NCBI GenBank assembly: GCA_011772275.1
Contig: WVZU01000003.1
Span: forward strand, 1-10,927
DNA length: 10,927 nucleotides
Direction: 5' to 3'
Source: Planctomycetales bacterium
Lineage (GTDB): Bacteria > Planctomycetota > Planctomycetia > Pirellulales > UBA7805
Shown: piece by piece, positions 1 through 9,600 of the stretch
Layout: every line of letters begins with the position of its first letter
How positions within the stretch are numbered: the first letter of the stretch is position 1
Made by a program: the position numbers and the translations under genes
The notes under the pieces: model-generated
The model's input: the letters and a program-made list of their open reading frames with translations, nothing else
Database searches by the model: none
What the model was told of the DNA's origin: nothing

Positions 1-146
1 TGCCCCTGTGCGCCAAGCTGGCCCTCAGCAGCCGGGGTGCTGACCCTAACCGTGATCCCAGAAGCACCCCGGCTGCTCAAGCCCGACCGCAGGCGGAAAC
101 GCTGTCCCTTCGCGCCAAGATGGCACTCAGCAGCCGGGGTGCTGAC
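1..146. repeat. REP-like cluster: two direct 44-base copies and one inverted core
   Basis: Units at 1-44 and 103-146 agree at 39 of 44 positions, and at 32 of 34 in the part from CGCCAAG onwards. Each contains two hairpins: GCCA-3 bases-TGGC (12-22; 114-124) and TCAGCA-GCCGGGG-TGCTGA (25-43; 127-145). The two differences within that part fall in the first loop and in the linker, so both stems are conserved. Between the copies, at 63-77, the 15-base core occurs perfectly in the opposite orientation beside a small CCGC-AG-GCGG hairpin (87-96). Alternating palindromic units of this kind are typical of REP/BIME elements in other bacteria. No transposase is visible. The first unit may extend beyond the left edge. 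Confidence 0.65.
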
Positions 147-157
147 ACAACCGCCAC

Positions 158-170
158 CAGCCAAAGGCTG
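158..170. repeat. Small perfect hairpin CAGCC-AAA-GGCTG
   Basis: A 5-base perfect stem with a 3-base loop sits directly beside the larger fold-back at 171-282. No T-run follows on either strand. It adds to the unusual density of palindromes at the left end of the window. Confidence 0.35.
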
Positions 171-282
171 AAATCAGACCGGCTACTGTTTGGGGCAACT
201 TGGAGGGCTGAGCAAAGCAGTTTCTGCCGCAGATTCCTATCCAAGTTTGCCAATTTATTCCATCAAGTAGCGCGTCTGATTT
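171..282. repeat. Long imperfect inverted repeat after the propeller gene
   Basis: Arms at 171-187 and 266-282 are complementary at 15 of 17 positions. A second, inner pair (190-204 with 240-253) matches at most positions with a small bulge, and GCAG/CTGC (217-220, 224-227) closes a tip hairpin. Together they make a nested fold-back of about 112 bases that begins 18 bases after the stop codon at 301. There is no T-run on the minus side. It could be a 3' stabilising structure, a small fold-back element or a structured RNA. Confidence 0.5.
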
Positions 283-300
283 TTCCCTGGTTACTGCGAT

Positions 301-2004
301 TTACTTCCAGGGGTTCGGTCCTTTGGATTCAGTGCCTGCCCCGTGGTCTTTGTTCGTGGTCTTTTTTGCGGCTGATTTTTTTGCGAGGACCGGCAATTGG
401 TAGCAGGCGGCTTCCAAGTGGTTACGGACCAAAAGGTAGGGCCCGGCCAGGGCGGGGTTGTTCCAGGTTTTGCCCTCCAGGGCCTGAAATTTCGCCAGTT
501 CCTCGTGTCGCTGGGGAGTTGCCCGGACCAGTACCAGTTCCCCCTGTTCAGAGGTAATCAACAGCAGACCACCGACCAGCAGCAGCTGGCCATGGCCGTA
601 GCGTCCCCGTTTCCATTTCCGCTTCAATCCCTCGATCTGCACACATTCCAGGATCCCGCCGCTCAGCCCGTAGAGGTGGTCCTGGTAAACAACCACGTTG
701 GTCATTTTGGTCTTCAGCGACTTGTGCGATCGCCACAGGAGGTGAGCGGTGAAGTTGTCGTGGTTGCTGGTGCGAATTTCAAACAGGGCACAACCCTGGA
801 GATAGCCCTTGGAGACAAATACGCGGTCGTCGCCGAGGGGAACGGGCTGGGACGTATTGGCATCCGCAGAACTATCGCCGGGCCAGGGAAAGCTCCACAG
901 CGGCCGGCCATCTTCGACATCGTGGCCGCGGACGTGATCTTCATTGACGGTGACCACCTGCCGTCGCCCGGCGAGTGTGGCGAGAACCGGAGACGCGTAA
1001 CTGGATTGATCGTTCCCGGCGCTCCATGTCGGCTGGCCGGTCCATTTGTTGTAGGCCACCAGCGATCTTCCGTTGGGTCCCCCGGCACTGACGACGACCT
1101 TGTCGTCAACGATCAAGGGGGACCCGCTGCGTCCCCATTGAATTTGCGTTGCAGAATTGTCGGTGAGGATGTCACGCGTCCAGATCGGTCGGCCGCTGGT
1201 CAGCTGCAGGCAATTCAACAGCCCCGTCGCCCCTTGCGTATACACTCGGTCGTCGTCGACCGTGGGCGTGGCGCGAGGTCCGATACCACCCAGCACTTCC
1301 TGGAAGCGCGTCTTATCCTGGTGCGACCAGACAATCCGACCGGTTTTCCGTTCATAACAGACCACCAGCTCGTCCGCCCCCCGCTGTTCCTGGGTTATCG
1401 CGTAGTCGCCGACGATTGAGAATGCGGACCAGCCGGCGCCGATTGGCTGCCGCCACAGCAGTCGTGGCGGGTTGTTTTTCCAGTCGGTGGCCAGCGCGAC
1501 GTTCTCCACCGTCGCTCGACCGTCGGCCCCCAGAAACCGTGGGTAGTCATGATCTCTGCCCACGTTCCCGCGGGTCGCTTCCATGGCGACCTCGGTTTCT
1601 GCCTGGGGCAGCCGCTGGTCAGGTCGGGGCATGAAGCGCCAGGCTAACTGAAACCGCATGTCCGCGGTGAAGTCCTCGAAGCGGATGCAAGCGACCAGTA
1701 TCACCAGGCCGACCAGAGGTACCAGCCACTTTGCGAGGCGGGGCAGCGACGAGCGGCTCCAGTACCAGCCGGCCAGTAGCAGGCCGGCCACGCCAAGCGT
1801 GATTGTGGAGACCACGTTTTTGTAGTCCTGGTCCAAGACGTCGGCAGTCTGCGTGGCACACCAGCTGAGCACCACGGTGGCCACCACGAGCACGACCGCG
1901 GTGAAGAGAATATCATTCCGCCAGGACCTGCCTGGTGTGGAGGAACGGGGAAGGGTGTCCCCAGATTGTGCCGACATGGTGCTGCGTTTGCTTGGGGTTG
2001 TCAT
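301..2004 (-). CDS. Membrane-anchored PQQ-like beta-propeller protein
   Basis: From the ATG at 2004 the protein has 567 residues. A short, basic N-terminus precedes three transmembrane helices at about 31-50, 64-82 and 91-108, which would place the rest of the protein outside the cytoplasmic membrane. From about 154 (YPRFLGADGRA) to about 540 it carries repeated propeller-blade motifs of the PQQ/BamB kind: TGRIVWSHQ at 221, SGRPIWTRD at 270, TGQPTWSAG at 322 and DGRPLWSFP at 365, each followed by a strand. A Lys-rich tail ends it. Proteins of this type, abundant in planctomycetes, act as scaffolds or as quinoprotein-like enzymes. No dehydrogenase active-site motif, haem-binding CxxCH or lipoprotein signal is visible, so PQQ binding and enzymatic activity are not supported. 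The start is uncertain: no clear ribosome binding site precedes 2004, and an ATG at 1977 (nine codons shorter) fits the predicted promoter better. A longer non-ATG start at 2106 would overlap the promoter and is unlikely. Confidence 0.87.
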   Translation of the reverse strand: MTTPSKRSTMSAQSGDTLPRSSTPGRSWRNDILFTAVVLVVATVVLSWCATQTADVLDQDYKNVVSTITLGVAGLLLAGWYWSRSSLPRLAKWLVPLVGLVILVACIRFEDFTADMRFQLAWRFMPRPDQRLPQAETEVAMEATRGNVGRDHDYPRFLGADGRATVENVALATDWKNNPPRLLWRQPIGAGWSAFSIVGDYAITQEQRGADELVVCYERKTGRIVWSHQDKTRFQEVLGGIGPRATPTVDDDRVYTQGATGLLNCLQLTSGRPIWTRDILTDNSATQIQWGRSGSPLIVDDKVVVSAGGPNGRSLVAYNKWTGQPTWSAGNDQSSYASPVLATLAGRRQVVTVNEDHVRGHDVEDGRPLWSFPWPGDSSADANTSQPVPLGDDRVFVSKGYLQGCALFEIRTSNHDNFTAHLLWRSHKSLKTKMTNVVVYQDHLYGLSGGILECVQIEGLKRKWKRGRYGHGQLLLVGGLLLITSEQGELVLVRATPQRHEELAKFQALEGKTWNNPALAGPYLLVRNHLEAACYQLPVLAKKSAAKKTTNKDHGAGTESKGPNPWK

Positions 2005-2019
2005 GGGAAGGCCGTTCGT

Positions 2020-2048
2020 ATCGTAAATTGCCCAGGTACGGCAGACAA
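2020..2048 (-). promoter_or_regulatory. Predicted sigma-70 promoter of the propeller gene
   Basis: On the minus strand TTGTCT (2043-2048) and TACGAT (2020-2025) each match 4 of 6 consensus bases and are exactly 17 bases apart. A start near 2013 would leave only about 9 bases before the ATG at 2004 but about 36 before the in-frame ATG at 1977. If the promoter is real, the later start gains weight. Confidence 0.3.
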
Positions 2049-2100
2049 GCCAAATCAAGTTGTTTTGCGTGGGCCGCGTGTCGCGCGAAAAATCGCCGCG

Positions 2101-2139
2101 AAACAAAACGGGGGATTGCCTCAGGGGCTTGTTCCCCCG
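2101..2139 (-). terminator. Predicted intrinsic terminator of the GGDEF transcript
   Basis: Reading the minus strand, CGGGGGA (2133-2139) pairs perfectly with TCCCCCG (2109-2115) across a 17-base loop that contains an inner GCC/GGC pairing. The stem is followed at once by TTTTGTTT (2101-2108). A GC-rich stem followed by a T-run fits a rho-independent terminator. It lies about 240 bases after the GGDEF stop and just before the predicted promoter of the propeller gene, separating the two units. Confidence 0.5.
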
Positions 2140-2305
2140 CAGGAAACGCCGGCACCGTGCACAAACGGCCCTTGGGGGTCACCGGCATGGTGCGGGAGGT
2201 CGTTGGCAACTTTCGGCCCACAGCGGCCGGGACGGGGCTTTCGGATTGGCCGCTGGCTGCGGCACCTCGCTGCTCGTCCCGCTCGCCGGGAGGATGCAGC
2301 ATGCC

Positions 2306-2332
2306 CTTGTGACAAGCTCGTTTGGCAAACGA
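2306..2332. repeat. Two adjacent short palindromes after the GGDEF gene
   Basis: CTTGTGACAAG (2306-2316) and TCGTTTGGCAAACGA (2318-2332) are perfect palindromes with a single central base, one base apart. They begin 44 bases after the GGDEF stop. Single-base centres are more typical of dimeric protein sites than of RNA hairpins, but neither sits near the predicted promoter of the next gene. They may be part of the 3' untranslated structure of the GGDEF transcript. Confidence 0.4.
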
Positions 2333-2375
2333 TCGTCGTGGAAGCTTCGGGTGCCTGGAGGGCCTGGCGGCCGGT

Positions 2376-3488
2376 TTAGCCGGTGGGCTGCGTGGTGGGG
2401 GGCGGGGTCAGGTCTTGCTCCTGTAAGGCGGGCAGGGGGTCTGCCTCATCGGCCGCCGGCGGCTGGGAGCTGGCATTTTGTGCGGACGCTTCGGCCGGAT
2501 CAGGACCGTTGACTTCTGCTTCCCCTTCGGCCGGCGGAATCGCCGTCTTGGGGTGGGACAGTTCCAGGGCCTTGTTCACGGAAATCACGTTCCCCTCCCA
2601 GTAACAACATGCGGTGTTGCGGCCATTGGCCTTGGCCTGGTAGAGCGCGTTGTCGGCCCGTTTGAGGATTTGGGTGGCGGATCCTTCGCGCCAGGAACAG
2701 GCAACGCCGATGCTGAAGGTCACGGCCACCTCCTCGGCGCCCCGTCCCAGGTCGAATGTCTGCTCGCAAACATTGTTGCGTAACCGTTCTGCCGCTCGCA
2801 GGGCCGTGTCCGCATCCGCCTCGGTCAACATCAGTGCAAATTCATCTCCGCCATAGCGGGCCACGAAATCCTTGGTGCGGACACATTTCTTGAGAAACTC
2901 GCCAATGTGGGCAACCAGCACGTCGCCAGCCGCGTGCCCGTGCGTATCATTGACCCATTTAAAATGATCGACATCTGCCAGCAACAGGGCGAAGGGGGTG
3001 CCGCTGCGCCGGCAATGGGCCAGCATCGCCGTCAGGCGTTCGTCCATCGCTTTGCGATTGCCCACGCCGGACAACGCGTCGGTACGCGCCTCGCGCCGTG
3101 CTTCGTCGATGATTTCTGCCTGTTGTTCGACCTGGCACCGTGTGACCGTGAGATCGTCTTCCAGGCGCATATTGGATTCGAGCACGCTGCTGACCTGTTT
3201 CATGAGTCGATGCTGAATCACCTGCAAATCGCCCTCAAGATCCAAGCCGATCAGGTCTTCACCCACCTCTTTAATTTCCACATTGCGTTCGCTCACCTCG
3301 CTGGTAAGTTGCTCGGTGGCAGAAAGCAGCTCAGACAGCACGCGAAACGTCAAGTCACGTTCGGCGTCCATGCGGTCCTTGTCTTTGTCGGCGTACCGCG
3401 ACATCCCCAGGTAAAAGCCGATACCCAGGCCGACAGCGACGCTACCGATGACCCATGGCAGGATGGAAATCAATGTATTCACGGGCAT
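2376..3488 (-). CDS. Membrane-anchored GGDEF diguanylate cyclase
   Basis: The 370-residue protein should make the second messenger c-di-GMP from two GTP at the inner membrane. Visible parts: one transmembrane helix at about 5-28 directly after the start; a charged, helical, probably coiled-coil region at about 35-135 that would hold the dimer together; a GGDEF domain at about 136-295; and a Pro/Glu/Ala-rich, probably disordered tail at about 305-370. The active-site loop is canonical GGDEF (213-217), metal-binding Asp172 sits in ADVDHFKWVND, and an inhibitory site RTKD (204-207) lies exactly five residues before GGDEF. The enzyme therefore looks active and subject to feedback inhibition by its product. 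There is no PAS, GAF, HAMP or receiver domain, so the input signal is not evident; it may come through the helix or a partner protein. The ATG at 3488 has a GAGGA close upstream (short spacing). A terminator-like hairpin downstream separates it from the next gene. Confidence 0.95.
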   Translation of the reverse strand: MPVNTLISILPWVIGSVAVGLGIGFYLGMSRYADKDKDRMDAERDLTFRVLSELLSATEQLTSEVSERNVEIKEVGEDLIGLDLEGDLQVIQHRLMKQVSSVLESNMRLEDDLTVTRCQVEQQAEIIDEARREARTDALSGVGNRKAMDERLTAMLAHCRRSGTPFALLLADVDHFKWVNDTHGHAAGDVLVAHIGEFLKKCVRTKDFVARYGGDEFALMLTEADADTALRAAERLRNNVCEQTFDLGRGAEEVAVTFSIGVACSWREGSATQILKRADNALYQAKANGRNTACCYWEGNVISVNKALELSHPKTAIPPAEGEAEVNGPDPAEASAQNASSQPPAADEADPLPALQEQDLTPPPTTQPTG

Positions 3489-3565
3489 CTTTCCTCGAGA
3501 CGGACCGGAGCGCAGGCGTGGGGCTCGAGTCTCCTTCCAATCATAGGCCGCAGCTGGTGGTTCGG

Positions 3566-3577
3566 CGAGCCGGCTCG
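3566..3577. promoter_or_regulatory. 12-base palindrome upstream of the GGDEF gene
   Basis: CGAGCCGGCTCG is a perfect palindrome 78-89 bases before the GGDEF start. A TATGAT hexamer (minus strand, 3540-3545, 5 of 6 to the -10 consensus) lies 20 bases downstream of it, but no good -35 accompanies it. The palindrome may be an operator near a weak promoter; in GC-rich DNA it could be chance. The 235-base gap between ppdK and this gene shows nothing else convincing. Confidence 0.25.
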
Positions 3578-3723
3578 GCAGGCCAATTTCCCGCGGGACG
3601 GGTCGTTTTCAGGGATCGTACGGGTTATCCGGGGTGGGACCATGGTGCGGCTTGGATCCGCGGCGGACCTTGGCAGAAGACGTGGGGCGAATGTGTTCTT
3701 CAGGCGGGTTGGGTGCAGCGTGA

Positions 3724-6375
<2,652 letters not shown>

Positions 6376-6382
6376 CAAATGT

Positions 6383-6387
6383 TCCTT
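6383..6387 (-). promoter_or_regulatory. Ribosome binding site of ppdK
   Basis: AAGGA on the minus strand lies 7 bases upstream of the ATG at 6375. This spacing favours the ATG at 6375 over the adjacent in-frame TTG at 6378. It is the clearest Shine-Dalgarno sequence in the window and suggests efficient translation. Confidence 0.7.
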
Positions 6388-6394
6388 GGAACGT

Positions 6395-6420
6395 GGGGGG
6401 AGAAATGGGTGGGGCAGGGG
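6395..6420 (+). other. G-quadruplex motif just before the ppdK start
   Basis: The plus strand carries four G-runs (6395-6400, 6407-6409, 6411-6414, 6417-6420) with loops of 6, 1 and 2 bases, fitting the standard G3+ N1-7 pattern. It lies on the ppdK template strand 20-45 bases upstream of the ATG, so the mRNA is C-rich there. That leaves the purine Shine-Dalgarno next to a C-rich tract. Folding in vivo is not shown. Confidence 0.45.
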
Positions 6421-6482
6421 AGGACCCGTGGGTGGCCGCTGGAGTTCCGCCTGGCGGCCTGGTCGAGCCGAAGAGGGTCTTC

Positions 6483-6520
6483 AATGTCTGCCGTCGCCGT
6501 AAATGTCTGCCTTCGCAGTA
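6483..6520 (-). repeat. Two tandem 19-base repeats in the ppdK leader
   Basis: Plus-strand units at 6483-6501 and 6502-6520 are head-to-tail and agree at 17 of 19 positions. Each begins AATGTCTGCC and ends GTA; a further AAT follows the second. They lie 108-145 bases upstream of the ppdK ATG, downstream of the predicted promoter. The roughly two-helical-turn period would place two identical protein sites on one face of DNA, or give a repeated element in the leader RNA. It could equally be a chance duplication. Confidence 0.6.
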
Positions 6521-6626
6521 AATCGCTGGAACCGGACTGTGGGAGCTGGCCGACTTGAAGCCTGTCTGGCTTGACGGGGCTGGGGTCTGGTCGGCCGCGA
6601 CCTGAAGGCCCCGCGGGAAACGGACC

Positions 6627-6656
6627 AATGTAGATCAGAACGATACGGGTCGTCAA
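6627..6656 (-). promoter_or_regulatory. Predicted sigma-70 promoter for ppdK
   Basis: On the minus strand, TTGACG (6651-6656, 5 of 6 to the -35 consensus) and TACATT (6627-6632, 4 of 6 to the -10 consensus) are separated by 18 bases. The pair begins 19 bases after the kinase-tubulin stop codon. A start point near 6620 would give ppdK a leader of roughly 245 bases that includes the tandem repeat and the C-rich tract. The -35 overlaps a short inverted repeat, CGTCTTGACG (6651-6660). The call rests on motif matching alone. Confidence 0.45.
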
Positions 6657-6674
6657 GACGATCGCCGGGACTGT

Positions 6675-9600
6675 CTAAACCAGTGACAACCAGTCGACAT
6701 CGGTGCGAGTGTGCAGCCGAGCGGCGACCTGCAGCAGGTCGGGGCGGTCTCCGATCAGCGACCAGGCCAGGTCGGTGATTTCCAGCCCTTCGGCTTCGTA
6801 GCAGAACACGAGGTCGCCGTCGGTGTCGAAGACAAGATTCAGCGACTTTTTCAGATAGTGTTCCAGACTGGCGGCAATCGGTTCCCGTGCACTGCTCTCC
6901 GGCACGACGCTCAACAGACGTCGCGCACCACCGCACTTTGTCATGCGGGGTTGTGCTATTTGGACGCATGTCTGCAGGGGCGAGTGGGTCGCGTCTTTCG
7001 AGCTGGCGGTAACAGCCAACACAAGCTCGGCCACGTTCACCTCCCGAACCGCTCGGCGCAAGACCTGAGACGCGGTGGTGCGGAGGACGTCGGCCAGGTC
7101 GCTTTGCAGACCGGTGTTGGAAGCCAGCAAAACACGGAGGCCGCCGTTGTTGCCGAAGAGCCCCGTTTCCACATCGGCCGCGAATTCCGCCAGGCGGTGG
7201 GAAAGGGCGGTTTGCGAGGAAGAGCGGATGTATTGACGAAACGTCACGGCGTCACTGTGGGCAGAGGGGGGGGACAGCTGCGGCGCCGGGGGTGTTTTGA
7301 ATTTGCTGTTCAACGCGTCCAGTTCGCGCAGCAGTCCCTGCAGCTGTTCCGCCGCGGCGGCCACATGGATCTCGTCAATGCTGCGGAAGGTCTTGGCTAC
7401 GGCGCGCATCACCGTCTGGTTCAGTCGCAATTGGTAATAGCTGGACAGCAAGGGGTTGTCTGCCAGGTCTTTGGGGGCGTCCTGGGTGGCGGTAGCCAGC
7501 AGCCGGCCTCGGACGTGCAGCGCTTCTTCCGAGTGCGTCTTTACGAGATCGCTTGCCTGGCGAGCCATGTTTTGCAGATATTTCGCCAGCCAGGCGGTAG
7601 CGCGGCGGGCACCGCGGATGCGTCCACGCGAATTGTCTACCATTTCCCACAGCCATTCCCGCAACATGGAACCGCGCTGGTCTGCCACCTCCTTGAGGCG
7701 ATCGTTGATCACCGCCTGGAGAGGAAGAAAAGTCCCGTCGGGTGCGCCATCTGTCGCGTCGGTTCCCAGCATGCGATCGGTCAGATCCATCAAGTCCTGT
7801 ATGGCGGTCGCATCTTTGTGGGGTGTCTGCTGGCTGCGAAGCTTTGCCAATTCGCTGAAATAGTCTTTCGGATCGCAGCGCATCTCTTCCCCGGCCAGCG
7901 CCATGATCTCCTGCGACAACGGCTCGATATCCAGCTTCAATTTCTCGGCCTGCTCCTCTGCTAGCCGATCCACGGTGGTGTTGAAAGCGGATGATTTATC
8001 CGCCGCCGTTTTGCTGCCGGCTGTGACGTCGGAGAACTTGAGCGGCTGGCTGTCGGAGGCGGTTTGAGGCCCGCCGCGCCAGTCTTCCATCAGCCGGCTA
8101 CAGATGGCGTCCGCCAGTTCCGTGGGGACGTCACTGTTGGAGAGCCCCAGTTGGTAGAGGCCGAACGATCGGAGGGTGGTTTCCGGACACGGAACCGGAT
8201 GTTCTTGGTGTTCGTGTTGACGGGACTGGTCAAAAAACTCGCCAGCCCGCGTGACGGCGTTGCAAAACAGGTATTCTGCCACGCGGTCCAACTGGTCCCC
8301 CAACTCCGCCGCTTCCAGATCATCGCCCAGATGGACGAAATATCCGTGATGGAATGTCGATCCGTTGAAGCTTGCCAGTCCGAGGTTCGCGTCGCCGGGA
8401 TAATGTCCCGCCGGCTGGCTGTAATGTTTCAATTCTGTCAGACAGGCGAGGGTATTGGCGAGTGCCAGATCTTTTGCCGACGCTCGACGATCGGTGTGGT
8501 GCGTGAGGATACCGCAAACGCCGTCGTCGGGATGTCCGTATTCGGTAAGAATCTGGCGGACTGCGTAAGCGATGTCGAGGACCATGCCGCTGCCGCTGCC
8601 GCCGGCAATTGAGGTCACGATGAAGACGCGTGGGGCCGCCACGGCGAAGGGCGTGCCGCTGGCCTTGCTGGAGGCGTGGATCGCATCTTCCTCTGAAAGC
8701 ACGCCGATCAGCTCGCGGATCCGCTGCATCAGCTGTTCCCCATGGTCAATCATTACCAGCCGGCCGAGTGGCCGGAGCCCCTCTGTTTGTTGCGAGCGGG
8801 GAATGTTGTAGAGCCATCGTCGGCTGAGCCAGGAGAGGTATTTGTCCGATTCGCTGCGGTAGTCTTGGGTCCGCCGCAAGGGAAGAGCCAGCGTCTCGCG
8901 TGTCGCCAGGGCCGCCGTGTTGTTGTCGGTGCAGGCCAGGGTCAGTGCCGAGCGATCGGAGTCGATAGCCAGGATCTGGATGGCGGGGACTTCGTTCAGA
9001 TCTCCCAACCGATCGTGCAATCGACGGCGGAGCAGCCGCAAGATCTCGACGGCTGCTCCCCCCACGCCCAGAAAGAGGGTGGGACGGCAGGCGTGTTTGC
9101 CGGTCAACTCCAGCGGCGCCAAGTCGGCCATGTCCACATCGCGGTTCGGCAGCGGAGATTTCTCCAGGGTCTGGTTGGTGCGGTTGATCTCGTCCAGGGA
9201 GATCGTGCGGTTTGGTCCTGAGAAATTGGTCGAGCGTGAGCTCGCTTGGATGACCGTCGCCGCGGCCGCCATTTCGGGTTTCATCAACGTTTCGATGAAG
9301 GCGCGACAACCGGCGAACCGTTTGCCTGGATCCTTGGAAAGGGCTCGTGCCACGGCCACGCGGTCGGCCGGCGGCAGCGTCTCCAGTTTGGGTTGGCTGT
9401 GCATGTGTTGCGCGGCCAGTTGCGCGGCGGTGCGGCCGTCAAAGGGCACCGCGCCGGTCAGCATCTCCTGGTAAACGATGGCCAGGCTGTATTGATCGCT
9501 TTGCCGATCGGGGCGGCCGTCGAACACTTCAGGGGGTGCGTAGGTCGGGGTGAGCCCGCCCATCATCGAGACGTTGGTATTAACCAGTTCGCGGACCAGC

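Larger units (their letters stand above)
1..300. other. Gene-free left end of the window
   Basis: No gene is supported here. The sequence is taken up by the REP-like cluster, the small hairpin and the long fold-back, all downstream of the propeller gene. No intrinsic terminator with a T-run was found on the minus strand, so how the propeller transcript ends is not clear. Confidence 0.6.
2005..2375. other. 371-base gap between GGDEF and propeller genes
   Basis: No credible gene was found here. The open frames in this stretch have low-complexity, Arg/Pro/Gly-rich translations typical of GC-rich noncoding DNA. In transcription order it holds the double palindrome, about 165 bases without visible structure, the terminator-like hairpin and the promoter-like hexamers, each listed separately. 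Confidence 0.6.

Noticed and set aside
397..1419. A 340-codon plus-strand open frame opposite the propeller gene
   Set aside because: The minus strand has recognisable repeated propeller motifs in this stretch; the plus-strand product has none.
1913..2302. A possible 129-residue minus-strand protein between the GGDEF and propeller genes
   Set aside because: It overlaps the propeller gene's start, the terminator-like hairpin and the promoter, and its translation is low-complexity.
3651..3670. Hairpin TCCGC-G-GCGGA as ppdK terminator
   Set aside because: The loop would be a single base, and no T-run follows on the minus strand.
6483..6520. CRISPR array
   Set aside because: Only two units, 19 bases each, with no spacers between them and no cas gene nearby.
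6711..7964. A 417-codon plus-strand open frame opposite the kinase-tubulin gene
   Set aside because: It is antisense to the kinase-tubulin coding frame, with Gly/Val/Gln-rich translation and no motif.
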